From positions 1 to 31,979 of the forward strand of contig CALCJG010000215.1 of the NCBI GenBank assembly GCA_937967705.1: a stretch of DNA of 31,979 nucleotides. Direction: 5' to 3'. Made by a program: the position numbers and the translations under genes. Below are positions 24,794 through 31,781 of the stretch, piece by piece. This stretch comes from an uncultured Spirochaetia bacterium. Lineage in GTDB: Bacteria; Spirochaetota; UBA4802; JAGODF01. The notes beneath the pieces are model-generated. The model did not search any database, was not told the origin of the DNA, and saw nothing but the letters and a program-made list of their open reading frames with translations. How positions within the stretch are numbered: the stretch's first letter is position 1; each line of letters begins with the position of its first letter.

Positions 24794-25132
24794 CTATTTG
24801 GCAAACGAGCCTAACGCATCCTCCTCAGCATCGAATATTTCGAAGAAGGATGTCAACTTTGTCAGTTCGAACACCTTGCGGACGGAGGCATAGACATTGA
24901 TGATCTTAAGCCCCCCCTGATATTTCTTCAGGTTGGAAAGGCTGGATATCAGAGCCCCGATGCCGGAAGAATCTATGTAGGAAACCTTTTCCAGATTGAT
25001 GATTACGTTATACTTCTGCTCTTCGATCAGCTTGTTTATAATATCTTTAATCTCCGGAGCGTTGTAGAGATCTATCTCTCCCGTGATATCCAGCACAACT
25101 ATATCATCCTTGTTTCTTGTCGTGATATCCAT
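24794..25132 (-). CDS. STAS-domain anti-sigma factor antagonist (SpoIIAA/RsbV type)
   Basis: 112 residues, a single STAS domain. The strand-turn pattern DIVVLDITGEIDLYNAPEIK and the phosphorylation loop YIDSSGIGAL (Asp54-Ser55-Ser56-Gly57) are canonical. In this family the unphosphorylated form binds an HPK-like anti-sigma kinase and frees the sigma factor; phosphorylation of the loop serine switches it off. No cognate kinase, PP2C phosphatase or sigma factor is encoded here, so partners lie elsewhere. AAGGAG precedes the ATG by 9 nt, and a near-consensus promoter stands upstream, which suggests steady expression. Confidence 0.95.
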   Translation of the reverse strand: MDITTRNKDDIVVLDITGEIDLYNAPEIKDIINKLIEEQKYNVIINLEKVSYIDSSGIGALISSLSNLKKYQGGLKIINVYASVRKVFELTKLTSFFEIFDAEEDALGSFAK

Positions 25133-25188
25133 TCCGCGAAACTCCTTAGATATTTTTGGCTAAGATGAGGATTTCAGCTCAGCGTCAC

Positions 25189-25217
25189 ATTTTAATAACA
25201 TCAAACATGGATGTCAA
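25189..25217 (-). promoter_or_regulatory. Near-consensus sigma-70 promoter of the STAS gene
   Basis: On the minus strand TTGACA (25217-25212) and TAAAAT (25194-25189) are separated by exactly 17 bp. The start site would be near 25182, about 50 nt before the ATG. This is the best-matching housekeeping promoter in the window. Confidence 0.7.
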
Positions 25218-25360
25218 GTTAATTATTCCAATTAATTATGGGATTAGCCGGTAATTTTTACCCCTTAGACGGAGGATATTCGGAAGGGATTCGCGCTATC
25301 CCGGGCACAGCACCGGTATGGCGCCCTTTTTCAGAATACGGGGTGATGATCCGATGCCCC

Positions 25361-26065
25361 TCACTTTTTCACGGCATAGAGAACCATGCTCTTGGGAAAA
25401 AAGTTATCGAAGAACCGCTCCAGGCGGCGAATCAGGGGGGAAAAGAGTCCCAGGGTAAGGAATTTCCTGTACCCCTTCGTAAAGGGGTGATCGTTGAGAT
25501 GCAGACCCACCACACAGCGGATCATCCAGTAGACAGTATGAAAGGAGTGCTTGAAACCGATGCCGTATATCTCCAGCCCGCAGGAGCGCATAATGGCCGC
25601 CAGCTTTTTCGGGAGATACTTGCGCACGTGTCCCCCGGGGGAAGTGAAATACTCATAGGTGAGGATGTCGTACATCAGCTCGCTGAAATAGGTGGGGACC
25701 GTGATGGCGATGCTTCCCCCTTTTCTCAAGACCCTCGTGAGCTCCCGGCAGGCGAGATGGTCGTCCTTCACATGCTCCATCACCTCGGAGCAGATGATAC
25801 GGTCGAAGGTCCCGTCCCGGAAGGGCAGATTGAGGGCATCCCCTACATGTATCTGAAACCCCGATGCCGGATGGGACTGACGGCTGTCCCGCAGATGCAC
25901 CAGGGTGAACCGGGCCTTCCGGAGTGAGGGAATATCCATGTCCATGCTGAACACCCGGCCCCCGCGCCGGACGAACTCGAAGGAATGGCGGCCCTCCCCG
26001 CAGCCGGCATCCAGCACCGTCTCTCCGGGCCTGACGCCGAGTTTGTCGAAATCAACGGTAAGCAC
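25361..26065 (-). CDS. Class I SAM-dependent methyltransferase
   Basis: 234 residues from a GTG at 26065 with AGGAGGT 5 nt upstream; it overlaps the preceding glycosyltransferase gene by 14 bp. Motif I is VLDAGCGEGRHSFEF (17-31), and the acidic end of strand 2 is MDMD (41-44). Motif II/post-I is IICSEVMEHVKDD, and motif III is LTRVLRKGGSIAITVP. These identify a Rossmann-fold Methyltransf_11/25-type enzyme. The C-terminal half (KYLPKKLAAIMRSCGLEIYG and beyond) resembles enzymes that methylate small or lipid-linked substrates. As the last gene of the glycosyltransferase operon it most plausibly methylates a sugar or lipid carrier of the same product; the acceptor is unknown. Confidence 0.88.
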   Translation of the reverse strand: MLTVDFDKLGVRPGETVLDAGCGEGRHSFEFVRRGGRVFSMDMDIPSLRKARFTLVHLRDSRQSHPASGFQIHVGDALNLPFRDGTFDRIICSEVMEHVKDDHLACRELTRVLRKGGSIAITVPTYFSELMYDILTYEYFTSPGGHVRKYLPKKLAAIMRSCGLEIYGIGFKHSFHTVYWMIRCVVGLHLNDHPFTKGYRKFLTLGLFSPLIRRLERFFDNFFPKSMVLYAVKK

Positions 26066-27290
26066 CGATCACCTCCTCATAGACCTTAACCATCTCCCGG
26101 GCGGCATTTTCCCAGGTAAAGGTCTCCAGTATCCGCTGCCGTGCCGCCTTCCCCATGGCCCGGCGGATCTTAGGGTTGTCGATGAGAAAATCGATACCCT
26201 CCGCTATGGCCTCGGGATTCCGTGTGGGCACCACGTAGGCCGTCTTCATGTGTTCTCCGACAACCTCCGGCAGGGCCCCGCCGGTGGAGGCAATAACAGG
26301 AAGCTCGCAGGCCATGGCCTCCGCCGCGGGAAAACCGAAGCTCTCGTAGAGGGAGGGGCTCAGGGCTATCTCCATCTCCGAATAGAGCTCCACCATCCGC
26401 TCTGTGCTGATCTTTCCGGTAAAGGTGATGCGGTCGTTGAGGCCGAACCGGTCTATCCATCGGGGAACGAAATTGCGGTTCGGCGCCCCTCCGTCCACCA
26501 CCGTCAGGTGTACTCGGTTGCGGGTCAGCGTCAGGGCCCTCAGCAGGTAGGCGATTCCCTTCTTCCGGTCCTCCACGTTGCCGACGAAGATGAGGCTGTT
26601 CTTCCTCTTGTTTACTCCCTTCAGCGGGCGGAAGATGGAGGCATCCAGGCCGTTGTAGACCACGCGCTGATTGTCCACCGGCGTCCCGAAGGACTCGTTT
26701 ATGGAGCGAACAGAATCCCGGGACACAGTGATGATCCGGTCCATCCGGTTGGTCACGATCTTCTGCATGACCAGGGGATAATAGAGAACCCGCTTCATCT
26801 TCAGACGGAAATCCGACGGGTACTCGAACCAGGTGCTCCGGTCGATGGACAGGGGGTGATGGAGCGTGGAGACGAAGGGAACCCCCAGCAGCTTGATCAG
26901 CAGGAATCCGTAACCCAGGCACTGATTGTCGTGGATGATGTCGAAACGGTGCACCTTCTGAAGCTCCCTGAGCTTCTGAAAGGCCCTTATGCTGAAGGTC
27001 TCTATCTCCGGGAAGATACCCATCTTGGAGACGGCGAATTCGTAGAAATTCAGGGGGTGCAGGGTGGCGAAGGGCTTGTCCGGCTTGATGTAATCCTTCT
27101 TAATATTGAAATAATTATGATTGTCGATCTTGTGGAGGGTCACCCCGTCCATGGGGAAGGGATAGGGCGGTCCCACTACGGCATGCACCTCATGCCCCAG
27201 TTTGACCAGCTCCCGGGCGACGTACATCAGATAGACCCCCTGCCCCCCGCAGTAGGGATTGCCCCGGTAGCTCAGCAGACAGATTTTCAT
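26052..27290 (-). CDS. GT4-family glycosyltransferase, downstream copy
   Basis: 412 residues, GT-B fold, retaining type. The N-terminal acceptor domain opens with LSYRGNPYCGGQGVYLMYVA, a glycine-rich loop, followed by VVGPPYPFPMDGV. The nucleotide-sugar domain carries LIFVGNVEDRKKGIAYLL and the E-x7-E motif Glu316/Glu324 in YESFGFPAAEAMACELPV, which binds the donor sugar nucleotide. It has no transmembrane helices and is probably a peripheral inner-membrane enzyme. It is closely related to the upstream gene, whose end it overlaps by 4 bp (ATGA). Donor and acceptor cannot be predicted; cell-envelope glycolipid or polysaccharide assembly is the likely setting. Confidence 0.93.
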   Translation of the reverse strand: MKICLLSYRGNPYCGGQGVYLMYVARELVKLGHEVHAVVGPPYPFPMDGVTLHKIDNHNYFNIKKDYIKPDKPFATLHPLNFYEFAVSKMGIFPEIETFSIRAFQKLRELQKVHRFDIIHDNQCLGYGFLLIKLLGVPFVSTLHHPLSIDRSTWFEYPSDFRLKMKRVLYYPLVMQKIVTNRMDRIITVSRDSVRSINESFGTPVDNQRVVYNGLDASIFRPLKGVNKRKNSLIFVGNVEDRKKGIAYLLRALTLTRNRVHLTVVDGGAPNRNFVPRWIDRFGLNDRITFTGKISTERMVELYSEMEIALSPSLYESFGFPAAEAMACELPVIASTGGALPEVVGEHMKTAYVVPTRNPEAIAEGIDFLIDNPKIRRAMGKAARQRILETFTWENAAREMVKVYEEVIGAYR

Positions 27291-28531
27291 ACACTCCTCC
27301 CCCGGGACCGGATAACGTCCTCGTACACCGCCAGGGTGTTGGCCGCGGCCACGGGCCAGGCAAAGTTGGCCTCCGTCCGCCGGCGTCCCAGAACGCCCAT
27401 CTTTTTACGGCCCCGTTTGTCCCGTATTATCTTCATTATCCCCTCCGCCAGCCCCCGCGGGTCCATCGGGGGAACCAGTATCCCCGCCCCCTCGTCGCCC
27501 ACCACCTCGGGAAGAGCTCCGGCGGTGGTGACCACGACGGGCGTGCCGCAGGCCATGGCCTCCGCCGCGGGGAGCCCGAATCCCTCGTAGAGGGAGGACA
27601 TCACCAGCACCGTCTTGGTGCTGTACAGATGCACCAGCCGCTCGCTGCTCACCTTGCCCGTGAAGACGACCCGCTTCTCCATGCCGTACCGCTGAACCAG
27701 TTCCCAGGCTGTCAGCCGGGCGGGCGGTCCCTCATCCACGATGGTGAGGTTGATCTCCCCGGGCAGCATCGTCATGGCCTCCAGGAGATAGCGCAGTCCC
27801 TTTTTGTGATCCTCGGTATTGCCCACGAAGAGCAGGGCGTTCTCCTCCCTCCGCTCGCCGGTGTTCCGAAACAGCTCCACATCCATGCCGTTGTACACCA
27901 CGGAGATATTCCGTGCAGGGAGGCCGAAGGCGCGGTTCAGCTCTATCACCCCCTCCTGCGAAGAGGTGATGACGCGGTCCAGATGATTGATGACGATCCG
28001 CTGCATGTTCATGGGATAGAAGAGGACGGTGGTGACGTATTCCCAGAAGGTCTTGTCCACCCCCAGATCAGCCTCCCTGTCCTTGGTCAGGGGATGATGC
28101 ACCGTGGTGACGATGGGAATGCCGAAACCCTTCATGGGGAGGAGCCCCCAGCCCAGGCACTGAACGTCGTGAATGAGATCGTAATGCCGCTCCTTCAGAA
28201 GCCGGCGCAGAGCGGAGAAGGCACGGAAGCTGAAAGTCTCCATCTCCGAGAAGACATGAAACCGCGTCAGGAAATAATCCACGAAGTTCCAGGGGGACCA
28301 GACACGCTTAAGCTTCTCCGGGGGGATATGCCTGGTGCGGATGAACCAGAGATTGAGGTTTTCCAGCCTGTGGACGTCCGCCCACTCCTCCATCGGGAAG
28401 GGATAGGGCGGTCCCACGAGCACGTCGATCTCCACGCCGAGCCTGGCAAGCTCCCGCGTCAGATGATAGAGGTATATCCCCTGCCCGCCGCAGTAGGGAT
28501 TCCCCCTGTAGCAAAGAAAAAGAACCCGCAT
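27287..28531 (-). CDS. GT4-family glycosyltransferase, upstream copy
   Basis: 414 residues and a paralogue of the next gene: both begin YRGNPYCGGQG, both contain GPPYPFPM, and the donor-binding glutamates fall at the same positions (Glu316 and Glu324, in YEGFGLPAAEAMACGTPV). Other shared blocks are HDVQCLGWGLLPMKG, TVHHPLTKDR and VVYNGMDVELFR. The close alignment through both domains indicates tandem duplication with later divergence of the acceptor side. The SGGQG-type opening is, from memory, a known GT4 subgroup often found beside methyltransferases. The product probably adds a different or consecutive sugar in the same pathway as its neighbour. Confidence 0.93.
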   Translation of the reverse strand: MRVLFLCYRGNPYCGGQGIYLYHLTRELARLGVEIDVLVGPPYPFPMEEWADVHRLENLNLWFIRTRHIPPEKLKRVWSPWNFVDYFLTRFHVFSEMETFSFRAFSALRRLLKERHYDLIHDVQCLGWGLLPMKGFGIPIVTTVHHPLTKDREADLGVDKTFWEYVTTVLFYPMNMQRIVINHLDRVITSSQEGVIELNRAFGLPARNISVVYNGMDVELFRNTGERREENALLFVGNTEDHKKGLRYLLEAMTMLPGEINLTIVDEGPPARLTAWELVQRYGMEKRVVFTGKVSSERLVHLYSTKTVLVMSSLYEGFGLPAAEAMACGTPVVVTTAGALPEVVGDEGAGILVPPMDPRGLAEGIMKIIRDKRGRKKMGVLGRRRTEANFAWPVAAANTLAVYEDVIRSRGRSV

Positions 28532-28538
28532 TTCACCC

Positions 28539-29003
28539 TTAGCTCTTCTTGTCTTCCGGGAGAGTGGCTCGGGTGGTGATGATGGCCACGCCGACCCAGA
28601 AGATCATCCCGAGGACGACCAGGGTTACGGCTGCGGCCGGAACGGCCAGGGCCCAGTAGCTTCGGAGATAAATCCCGTAGATGAAGAGGGCCGAGAGGGA
28701 CAGGGTGACCAGGCAGAGGAGGAAGGCCTTTACCTTGGCGAAATCTTTTTTTTCAACAATTTCAGGCATGGGTGGCGCCACCTTGATCGTTAGTATTGTC
28801 CATCCAATCCAGAAGCCGGTGCCCAGAATAACCAGGGCCACCAGGGCGATGGGCAGGATGAGGGCATAGTAGCTATAATCACTGAGGGCCGTCAGGTTTA
28901 GATCCCTGAAACCCGTCAGATAAAAGGCATAATAGAAGAAGAGCCCCCCCAGTACCAGCGAAACGAGGAGAGCGATCCATCCGAAAAATTTTGCTCTTGG
29001 CAT
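28539..29003 (-). CDS. Small four-helix membrane protein with internal duplication
   Basis: 154 residues with transmembrane segments at about 7-28, 47-72, 92-112 and 117-143. The two halves are homologous: YYALILPIALVALVILGTGF WIGW aligns with SYWALAVPAAAVTLVVLGMI FWVG, and WTILTIKVAPPMPE aligns with AIITTRATLPED. Each half has two helices joined by a short YLTG or YLRS turn. The short charged loop EIVEKKDFAKVK joins the halves. I do not recognise the family and assign no function. It sits between a dehydrogenase gene and the glycosyltransferases in the same direction with gaps of 23 and 7 nt, so it belongs to that operon. Confidence 0.75.
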   Translation of the reverse strand: MPRAKFFGWIALLVSLVLGGLFFYYAFYLTGFRDLNLTALSDYSYYALILPIALVALVILGTGFWIGWTILTIKVAPPMPEIVEKKDFAKVKAFLLCLVTLSLSALFIYGIYLRSYWALAVPAAAVTLVVLGMIFWVGVAIITTRATLPEDKKS

Positions 29004-29026
29004 AGCAGTCCCTTCTTGCGAAAAAA

Positions 29027-29980
29027 TTAAAAGTCCAGTACAACCTTGATCACCCGGTCCCTCCGTTCGCAGGACATCATGAAGCCCTCCTGTATCTGCT
29101 CAAAGGGAAGGTTATGGGTGATAAGCGGCGACACGTCCACCGCCCCCTTCAGAATCATATCCAGCGCATAGGGGTAATCCACCGCGAGATCGGGTCCCAC
29201 GGAGGCCACCATCCGGAGCTCCTTGCGGAAAAAGGTGTTGAAGGAGAGTCCGGGCTTTTCATCGAGACAAATGCCGAAAAAGGCCACCTGTCCGTTGTGC
29301 CGGGCCAGATCGAAACAGCGGTTGATGACGTCGACATTCTGCCCGTAGGCATCGATGACGATGTCCGCCAGGGCTCCCCCGGTCAGTTCCCCGATGATGC
29401 CCTCCAGATCGTCCCTGTCGGGGTTGAGGGTCGTGTCGGCCCCCATCTTCCGGGCGGCCTCCAGCCGGTAATCCAGCCGGTCCACGGCGATGACCCGGCG
29501 CCCCCCCAGGTTTCTGGCCAGGGCGGTAAAGAGGAGCCCCACAGGCCCCTGCCCCATGATGACGACGGTCTTTCCGTAAGGGCTGTCGAGCCGGAACATC
29601 CCGTGGGATACACAGCCCAGGATCTGGGTCATGAGCAGGATATTGGCATCCCCCCCGGAGGGCAGCTTTTGAAGCCGCGAAGGCGGGGTGCAATGATACT
29701 CCTTGTAGGCATCCAGAAAGGGGGGATAATACATCACCCGGTCGCCGGGTTTGAAACCCTCCGCGGCGGAATCCTCCACGACCCCCAGGCACTCATGGCC
29801 CGGATACCCCGGCGGCAGGGGATAGGAGGATTCGCTGTAGGTGTTGTAAAAGTAGGGCAGATCGGATCCGCAGAGCGCCGCTTTCAGGAGCCGCACCAGG
29901 ACCCTGCCGTCCTCCAGAACGGGCCGGCCCTCTTTCAGTATCTCAAACCGTCTTGGTGCAACAATTCTGGCTGACCGCAT
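29027..29980 (-). CDS. Zinc-dependent medium-chain dehydrogenase (MDR family)
   Basis: 317 residues from the ATG at 29980, where GAGGGAAAGG lies just upstream; an open frame from 30040 would add 20 residues without homology. The GroES-like domain has the catalytic-zinc residues Cys (ALCGSDLPYFY) and His-Glu (YPGHECLGVVED). The Rossmann domain has GQGPVGLLFTALARNLG for NAD(P) and an acidic AVDRLDYRLEA, favouring NAD(H). The four-cysteine structural-zinc loop is missing: the segment reads MYYPPFLDAYKEYHC. It is therefore an atypical member, related to threonine/sorbitol dehydrogenases or sugar-alcohol oxidoreductases. As the first gene of the five-gene glycosyltransferase operon, it may oxidise or reduce a sugar or polyol precursor. 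Confidence 0.87.
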   Translation of the reverse strand: MRSARIVAPRRFEILKEGRPVLEDGRVLVRLLKAALCGSDLPYFYNTYSESSYPLPPGYPGHECLGVVEDSAAEGFKPGDRVMYYPPFLDAYKEYHCTPPSRLQKLPSGGDANILLMTQILGCVSHGMFRLDSPYGKTVVIMGQGPVGLLFTALARNLGGRRVIAVDRLDYRLEAARKMGADTTLNPDRDDLEGIIGELTGGALADIVIDAYGQNVDVINRCFDLARHNGQVAFFGICLDEKPGLSFNTFFRKELRMVASVGPDLAVDYPYALDMILKGAVDVSPLITHNLPFEQIQEGFMMSCERRDRVIKVVLDF

Positions 29981-30105
29981 CCTTTCCCTCGCCCCCTGCA
30001 GAATTGAACCCAAGGGTAGGAGGAGCCCTCTAATTGTCAACCCCTTTTAAATACAACTGCCCCCTCATGAGGGCCGGGTATCCGCTGCCGGGGATATCTT
30101 TTTGC

Positions 30106-30134
30106 TTGACTTTTCTCCGACCGTTCCTTACGAT
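30106..30134 (+). promoter_or_regulatory. Promoter of the variant STAS gene
   Basis: TTGACT (30106-30111), a 17-bp spacer, then TACGAT (30129-30134). The start site would be near 30141, about 50 nt before the ATG at 30193. The promoter of the divergent dehydrogenase operon should also lie within 29981-30192, but I cannot point to it. Confidence 0.55.
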
Positions 30135-30192
30135 AGGGTTGCAAGGTTTGACCCGCCCCCGGCGGCCTATCTCACAACTGAGACATTGAGGG

Positions 30193-30543
30193 ATGAAGAT
30201 AATACAGGAAAATCGTGACGACTGCTTTTTACTGCGCATCGAGGGATCATTGGCCAACGAGTACCTGAGTGATTTCGACAAGGATCTGCGCAGCGCCGTG
30301 GCCTCCCGGAAGCATATCATCCTGGACCTCGTAAAGCTTACTTTTTTAACCAGTTCTGCCCTCAGCCTTTTTCTGCGCTACAACAACATGATGAGGAGCG
30401 AAAACCTCTTCTTCATCCTTCTGGGCCTTCAGGAAGATCTGAAGAAGATCTTCGAGATAACCCAGGTGGACCGGCACCTGACCCTCTGCGACGATTACGC
30501 CCAGGCCGAAAAGCTGATCGGCGGCGGCGGAACCCCGGACTGA
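30193..30543 (+). CDS. STAS-domain protein with altered phosphorylation loop
   Basis: 116 residues, a single STAS-like domain (DCFLLRIEGSLANEYLSDFD, then IILDLVKLTFLTSSALSLFL, then ILLGLQEDLKKIFEITQVDR). The loop that reads DSSG in classical anti-sigma-factor antagonists is Thr53-Ser54-Ser55-Ala56 here. The serines remain, but the Asp and Gly are gone. It may still be phosphorylated, or it may be a constitutive partner or decoy. The ITQVDRHLTLCDDYAQA ending is typical of STAS proteins (family pattern: helix, then a short strand). It is monocistronic, with its own promoter upstream and pth 157 nt downstream. Confidence 0.85.
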   Translation: MKIIQENRDDCFLLRIEGSLANEYLSDFDKDLRSAVASRKHIILDLVKLTFLTSSALSLFLRYNNMMRSENLFFILLGLQEDLKKIFEITQVDRHLTLCDDYAQAEKLIGGGGTPD

Positions 30544-30636
30544 GAAGAGACAAGCGCACCCTGTCCTCCGGGGCAGAAATCCCGGACACGGCCCATCACC
30601 CCCCTGAGGATTAAACATAAGCAGAGAAAAATTGTC

Positions 30637-30664
30637 TTGAACTGCCGGAGACTTTCCCTATCCT
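30637..30664 (+). promoter_or_regulatory. Possible pth promoter
   Basis: TTGAAC (30637-30642), a 16-bp spacer, then TATCCT (30659-30664), about 36 nt before the pth ATG. The -10 box is only a partial match. Confidence 0.4.
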
Positions 30665-30700
30665 TGGGCCCTTAATACAAGGAAACGGGATACCATCTGC

Positions 30701-31234
30701 ATGAAAATCATCGCCTGCCTGGGGAACCCCGGGAAAAAGTACTGCCGCAACCGTCACAACGCGGGATTCCTCTATGGAGAGCATCTCAGCCGCCTTTACG
30801 GCATTCCCCTCTCCCCCAAACAGTTTTCCGCCCTGAGCGGCACCGGCCGGATAGCGGGTCGTGACGTACTCCTACTCCTTCCGCAGACCTTCATGAACCG
30901 CAGCGGCGATTCCGTGCAGGCGGCCCTCGCCTATTACCGGGAAGAGCCCGGAAACCTCATCGTGGCCCATGACGAGATCGAGCTGCCCTTCGGAGAGATG
31001 CGCCGGAAGACCGGCGGCGGGCACAAGGGTCAGAACGGTCTGCGCTCCATCATCGAGCAGATCAAATCACCGGACTTCCACCGCCTGCGAATCGGCGTCG
31101 GCCGACCGGATCACCCCGAGATGACCGTGGCCGACCACGTGCTCTCCAACTTTTCACCGGAGGAGCTCCGCCTCCTGGAGGAGAATTTTTCCCGCCTCGA
31201 CGAGCTTCTTCTGCCCCTGATCTCGGGAGAGTAA
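30701..31234 (+). CDS. pth: Peptidyl-tRNA hydrolase
   Basis: 177 residues, slightly shorter than the E. coli enzyme (194). It releases tRNA from peptidyl-tRNAs that drop off ribosomes, an essential cytoplasmic recycling step. Catalytic and binding residues are all visible: Asn9 (LGNPGKKY), catalytic His19 (NRHNAGF), Asn66 (PQTFMNRSG), Asp91 (VAHDEIELPFG) and Asn112 (GHKGQNGLRS). They correspond to E. coli Asn10, His20, Asn68, Asp93 and Asn114. The ending VADHVLSNFSPEE is typical. In many bacteria pth follows ctc/rplY and prs; here it stands alone between the STAS gene and the fluoride riboswitch. The spacing suggests its own promoter. Confidence 0.97.
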   Translation: MKIIACLGNPGKKYCRNRHNAGFLYGEHLSRLYGIPLSPKQFSALSGTGRIAGRDVLLLLPQTFMNRSGDSVQAALAYYREEPGNLIVAHDEIELPFGEMRRKTGGGHKGQNGLRSIIEQIKSPDFHRLRIGVGRPDHPEMTVADHVLSNFSPEELRLLEENFSRLDELLLPLISGE

Positions 31235-31270
31235 TCCCTCCCCACCCATCACCGGCCGCCGTAAAAGTAG

Positions 31271-31299
31271 TTGCCTTTTCGCTTAATCGGTGATAGGAA
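31271..31299 (+). promoter_or_regulatory. Possible promoter of the riboswitch-crcB-DUF190 transcript
   Basis: TTGCCT (31271-31276), a 17-bp spacer, then TAGGAA (31294-31299). Both boxes are partial matches, but the inferred start near 31306 would begin the RNA just ahead of the aptamer, which is the expected geometry. Confidence 0.35.
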
Positions 31300-31316
31300 T
31301 GTCCGCCATGGCCGCG

Positions 31317-31370
31317 CAAGGGATGGGGTTCCCTTTATAACCGCCAGATACTGGCTGATGACTCCTGACG
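31317..31370 (+). promoter_or_regulatory. Fluoride riboswitch aptamer (crcB RNA motif)
   Basis: The sequence has the conserved parts of the fluoride aptamer in order. First is GGGATGGGGTTCCC (31320-31333), a short stem closing an AUGG-containing loop. Then comes ATAACC, followed by the hairpin GCCAG-ATA-CTGGC (31343-31355), and finally TGATGACTCCTGAC. The GGGGTT of the first loop can pair with GACTCC (31360-31365), with wobble pairs, to form the pseudoknot that encloses the fluoride ion. It stands directly ahead of a fluoride-channel gene, which is independent support for the call. Confidence 0.92.
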
Positions 31371-31396
31371 ACAAAACCATCCTCAGGGAGGAGTCA
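31359..31396 (+). promoter_or_regulatory. Riboswitch expression platform sequestering the crcB ribosome-binding site
   Basis: TGACTCCT (31359-31366), part of the aptamer pseudoknot strand, is exactly complementary to AGGAGTCA (31389-31396), which contains the Shine-Dalgarno AGGAG and the first base of the crcB start codon. Without fluoride the pairing would hide the start. With fluoride the CUCC is held in the pseudoknot and the site is free. There is no T-run, so control looks translational. Confidence 0.75.
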
Positions 31397-31770
31397 TGGA
31401 AAAACTCTTTTATGTCGCCTTGGGCGGAGGTCTCGGCGCCCTTACCCGATACGGGATCACGATGCTGTCCGTCAGGCTGTTCTCCGACCGTTTCCCTTTC
31501 GGCACCCTGATCGTGAATCTCGCGGGCTGCTTTCTCATCGGGCTGATGTTCGCCCTGGGGTCCGGCAGGAACATCATCAGTCCCTCTTTCCGCCTCTTCT
31601 TTGTCACCGGTTTTCTCGGTGCGCTGACCACCTTCTCCACCTACGGCATCGAGAGCGTCAACCTGGCCGGGAGCGGAATGGCGGATACCGCATTGATCAA
31701 CATCGCCGTCAACAACCTGGGCGGCTTTTTACTGATACTCGCAGGCCTCTGGCTGGGCCGGGCGATCTGA
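31396..31770 (+). CDS. crcB: Fluoride ion channel CrcB/Fluc
   Basis: 124 residues with four transmembrane helices, the usual size for a single-domain channel that assembles as an antiparallel dual-topology dimer and lets fluoride leave the cytoplasm. Conserved pieces: GGGLGALTRYG near the N-terminus, PFGTLIVNLAGCFLIG with pore residue Asn41, and TGFLGALTTFSTYG. The phenylalanine-box positions known from Fluc-Ec2 (80 and 83) are Phe80 and Tyr83 here, a conservative change. GGGAGGAG immediately precedes the ATG. Expression should rise with fluoride through the riboswitch. The DUF190 gene follows after 11 nt in the same transcript. Confidence 0.97.
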   Translation: MEKLFYVALGGGLGALTRYGITMLSVRLFSDRFPFGTLIVNLAGCFLIGLMFALGSGRNIISPSFRLFFVTGFLGALTTFSTYGIESVNLAGSGMADTALINIAVNNLGGFLLILAGLWLGRAI

Positions 31771-31781
31771 GGAGGCGGCTC

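Noticed and set aside
25287..25303. GGGAT-7 nt-ATCCC hairpin downstream of the methyltransferase as operon terminator
   Set aside because: The stem is only 5 bp and no T tract follows on the minus strand. The region 25218-25360 shows no better candidate.
30030..30320. Minus-strand frame of 96 codons overlapping the variant STAS gene
   Set aside because: The STAS domain on the plus strand is convincing and has its own promoter; the opposite frame has no recognisable feature.
30559..30594. Possible terminator hairpin after the variant STAS gene (TGTC...GGACA)
   Set aside because: The stem needs a 3-nt bulge and has no T tract behind it, so I could not support a terminator.
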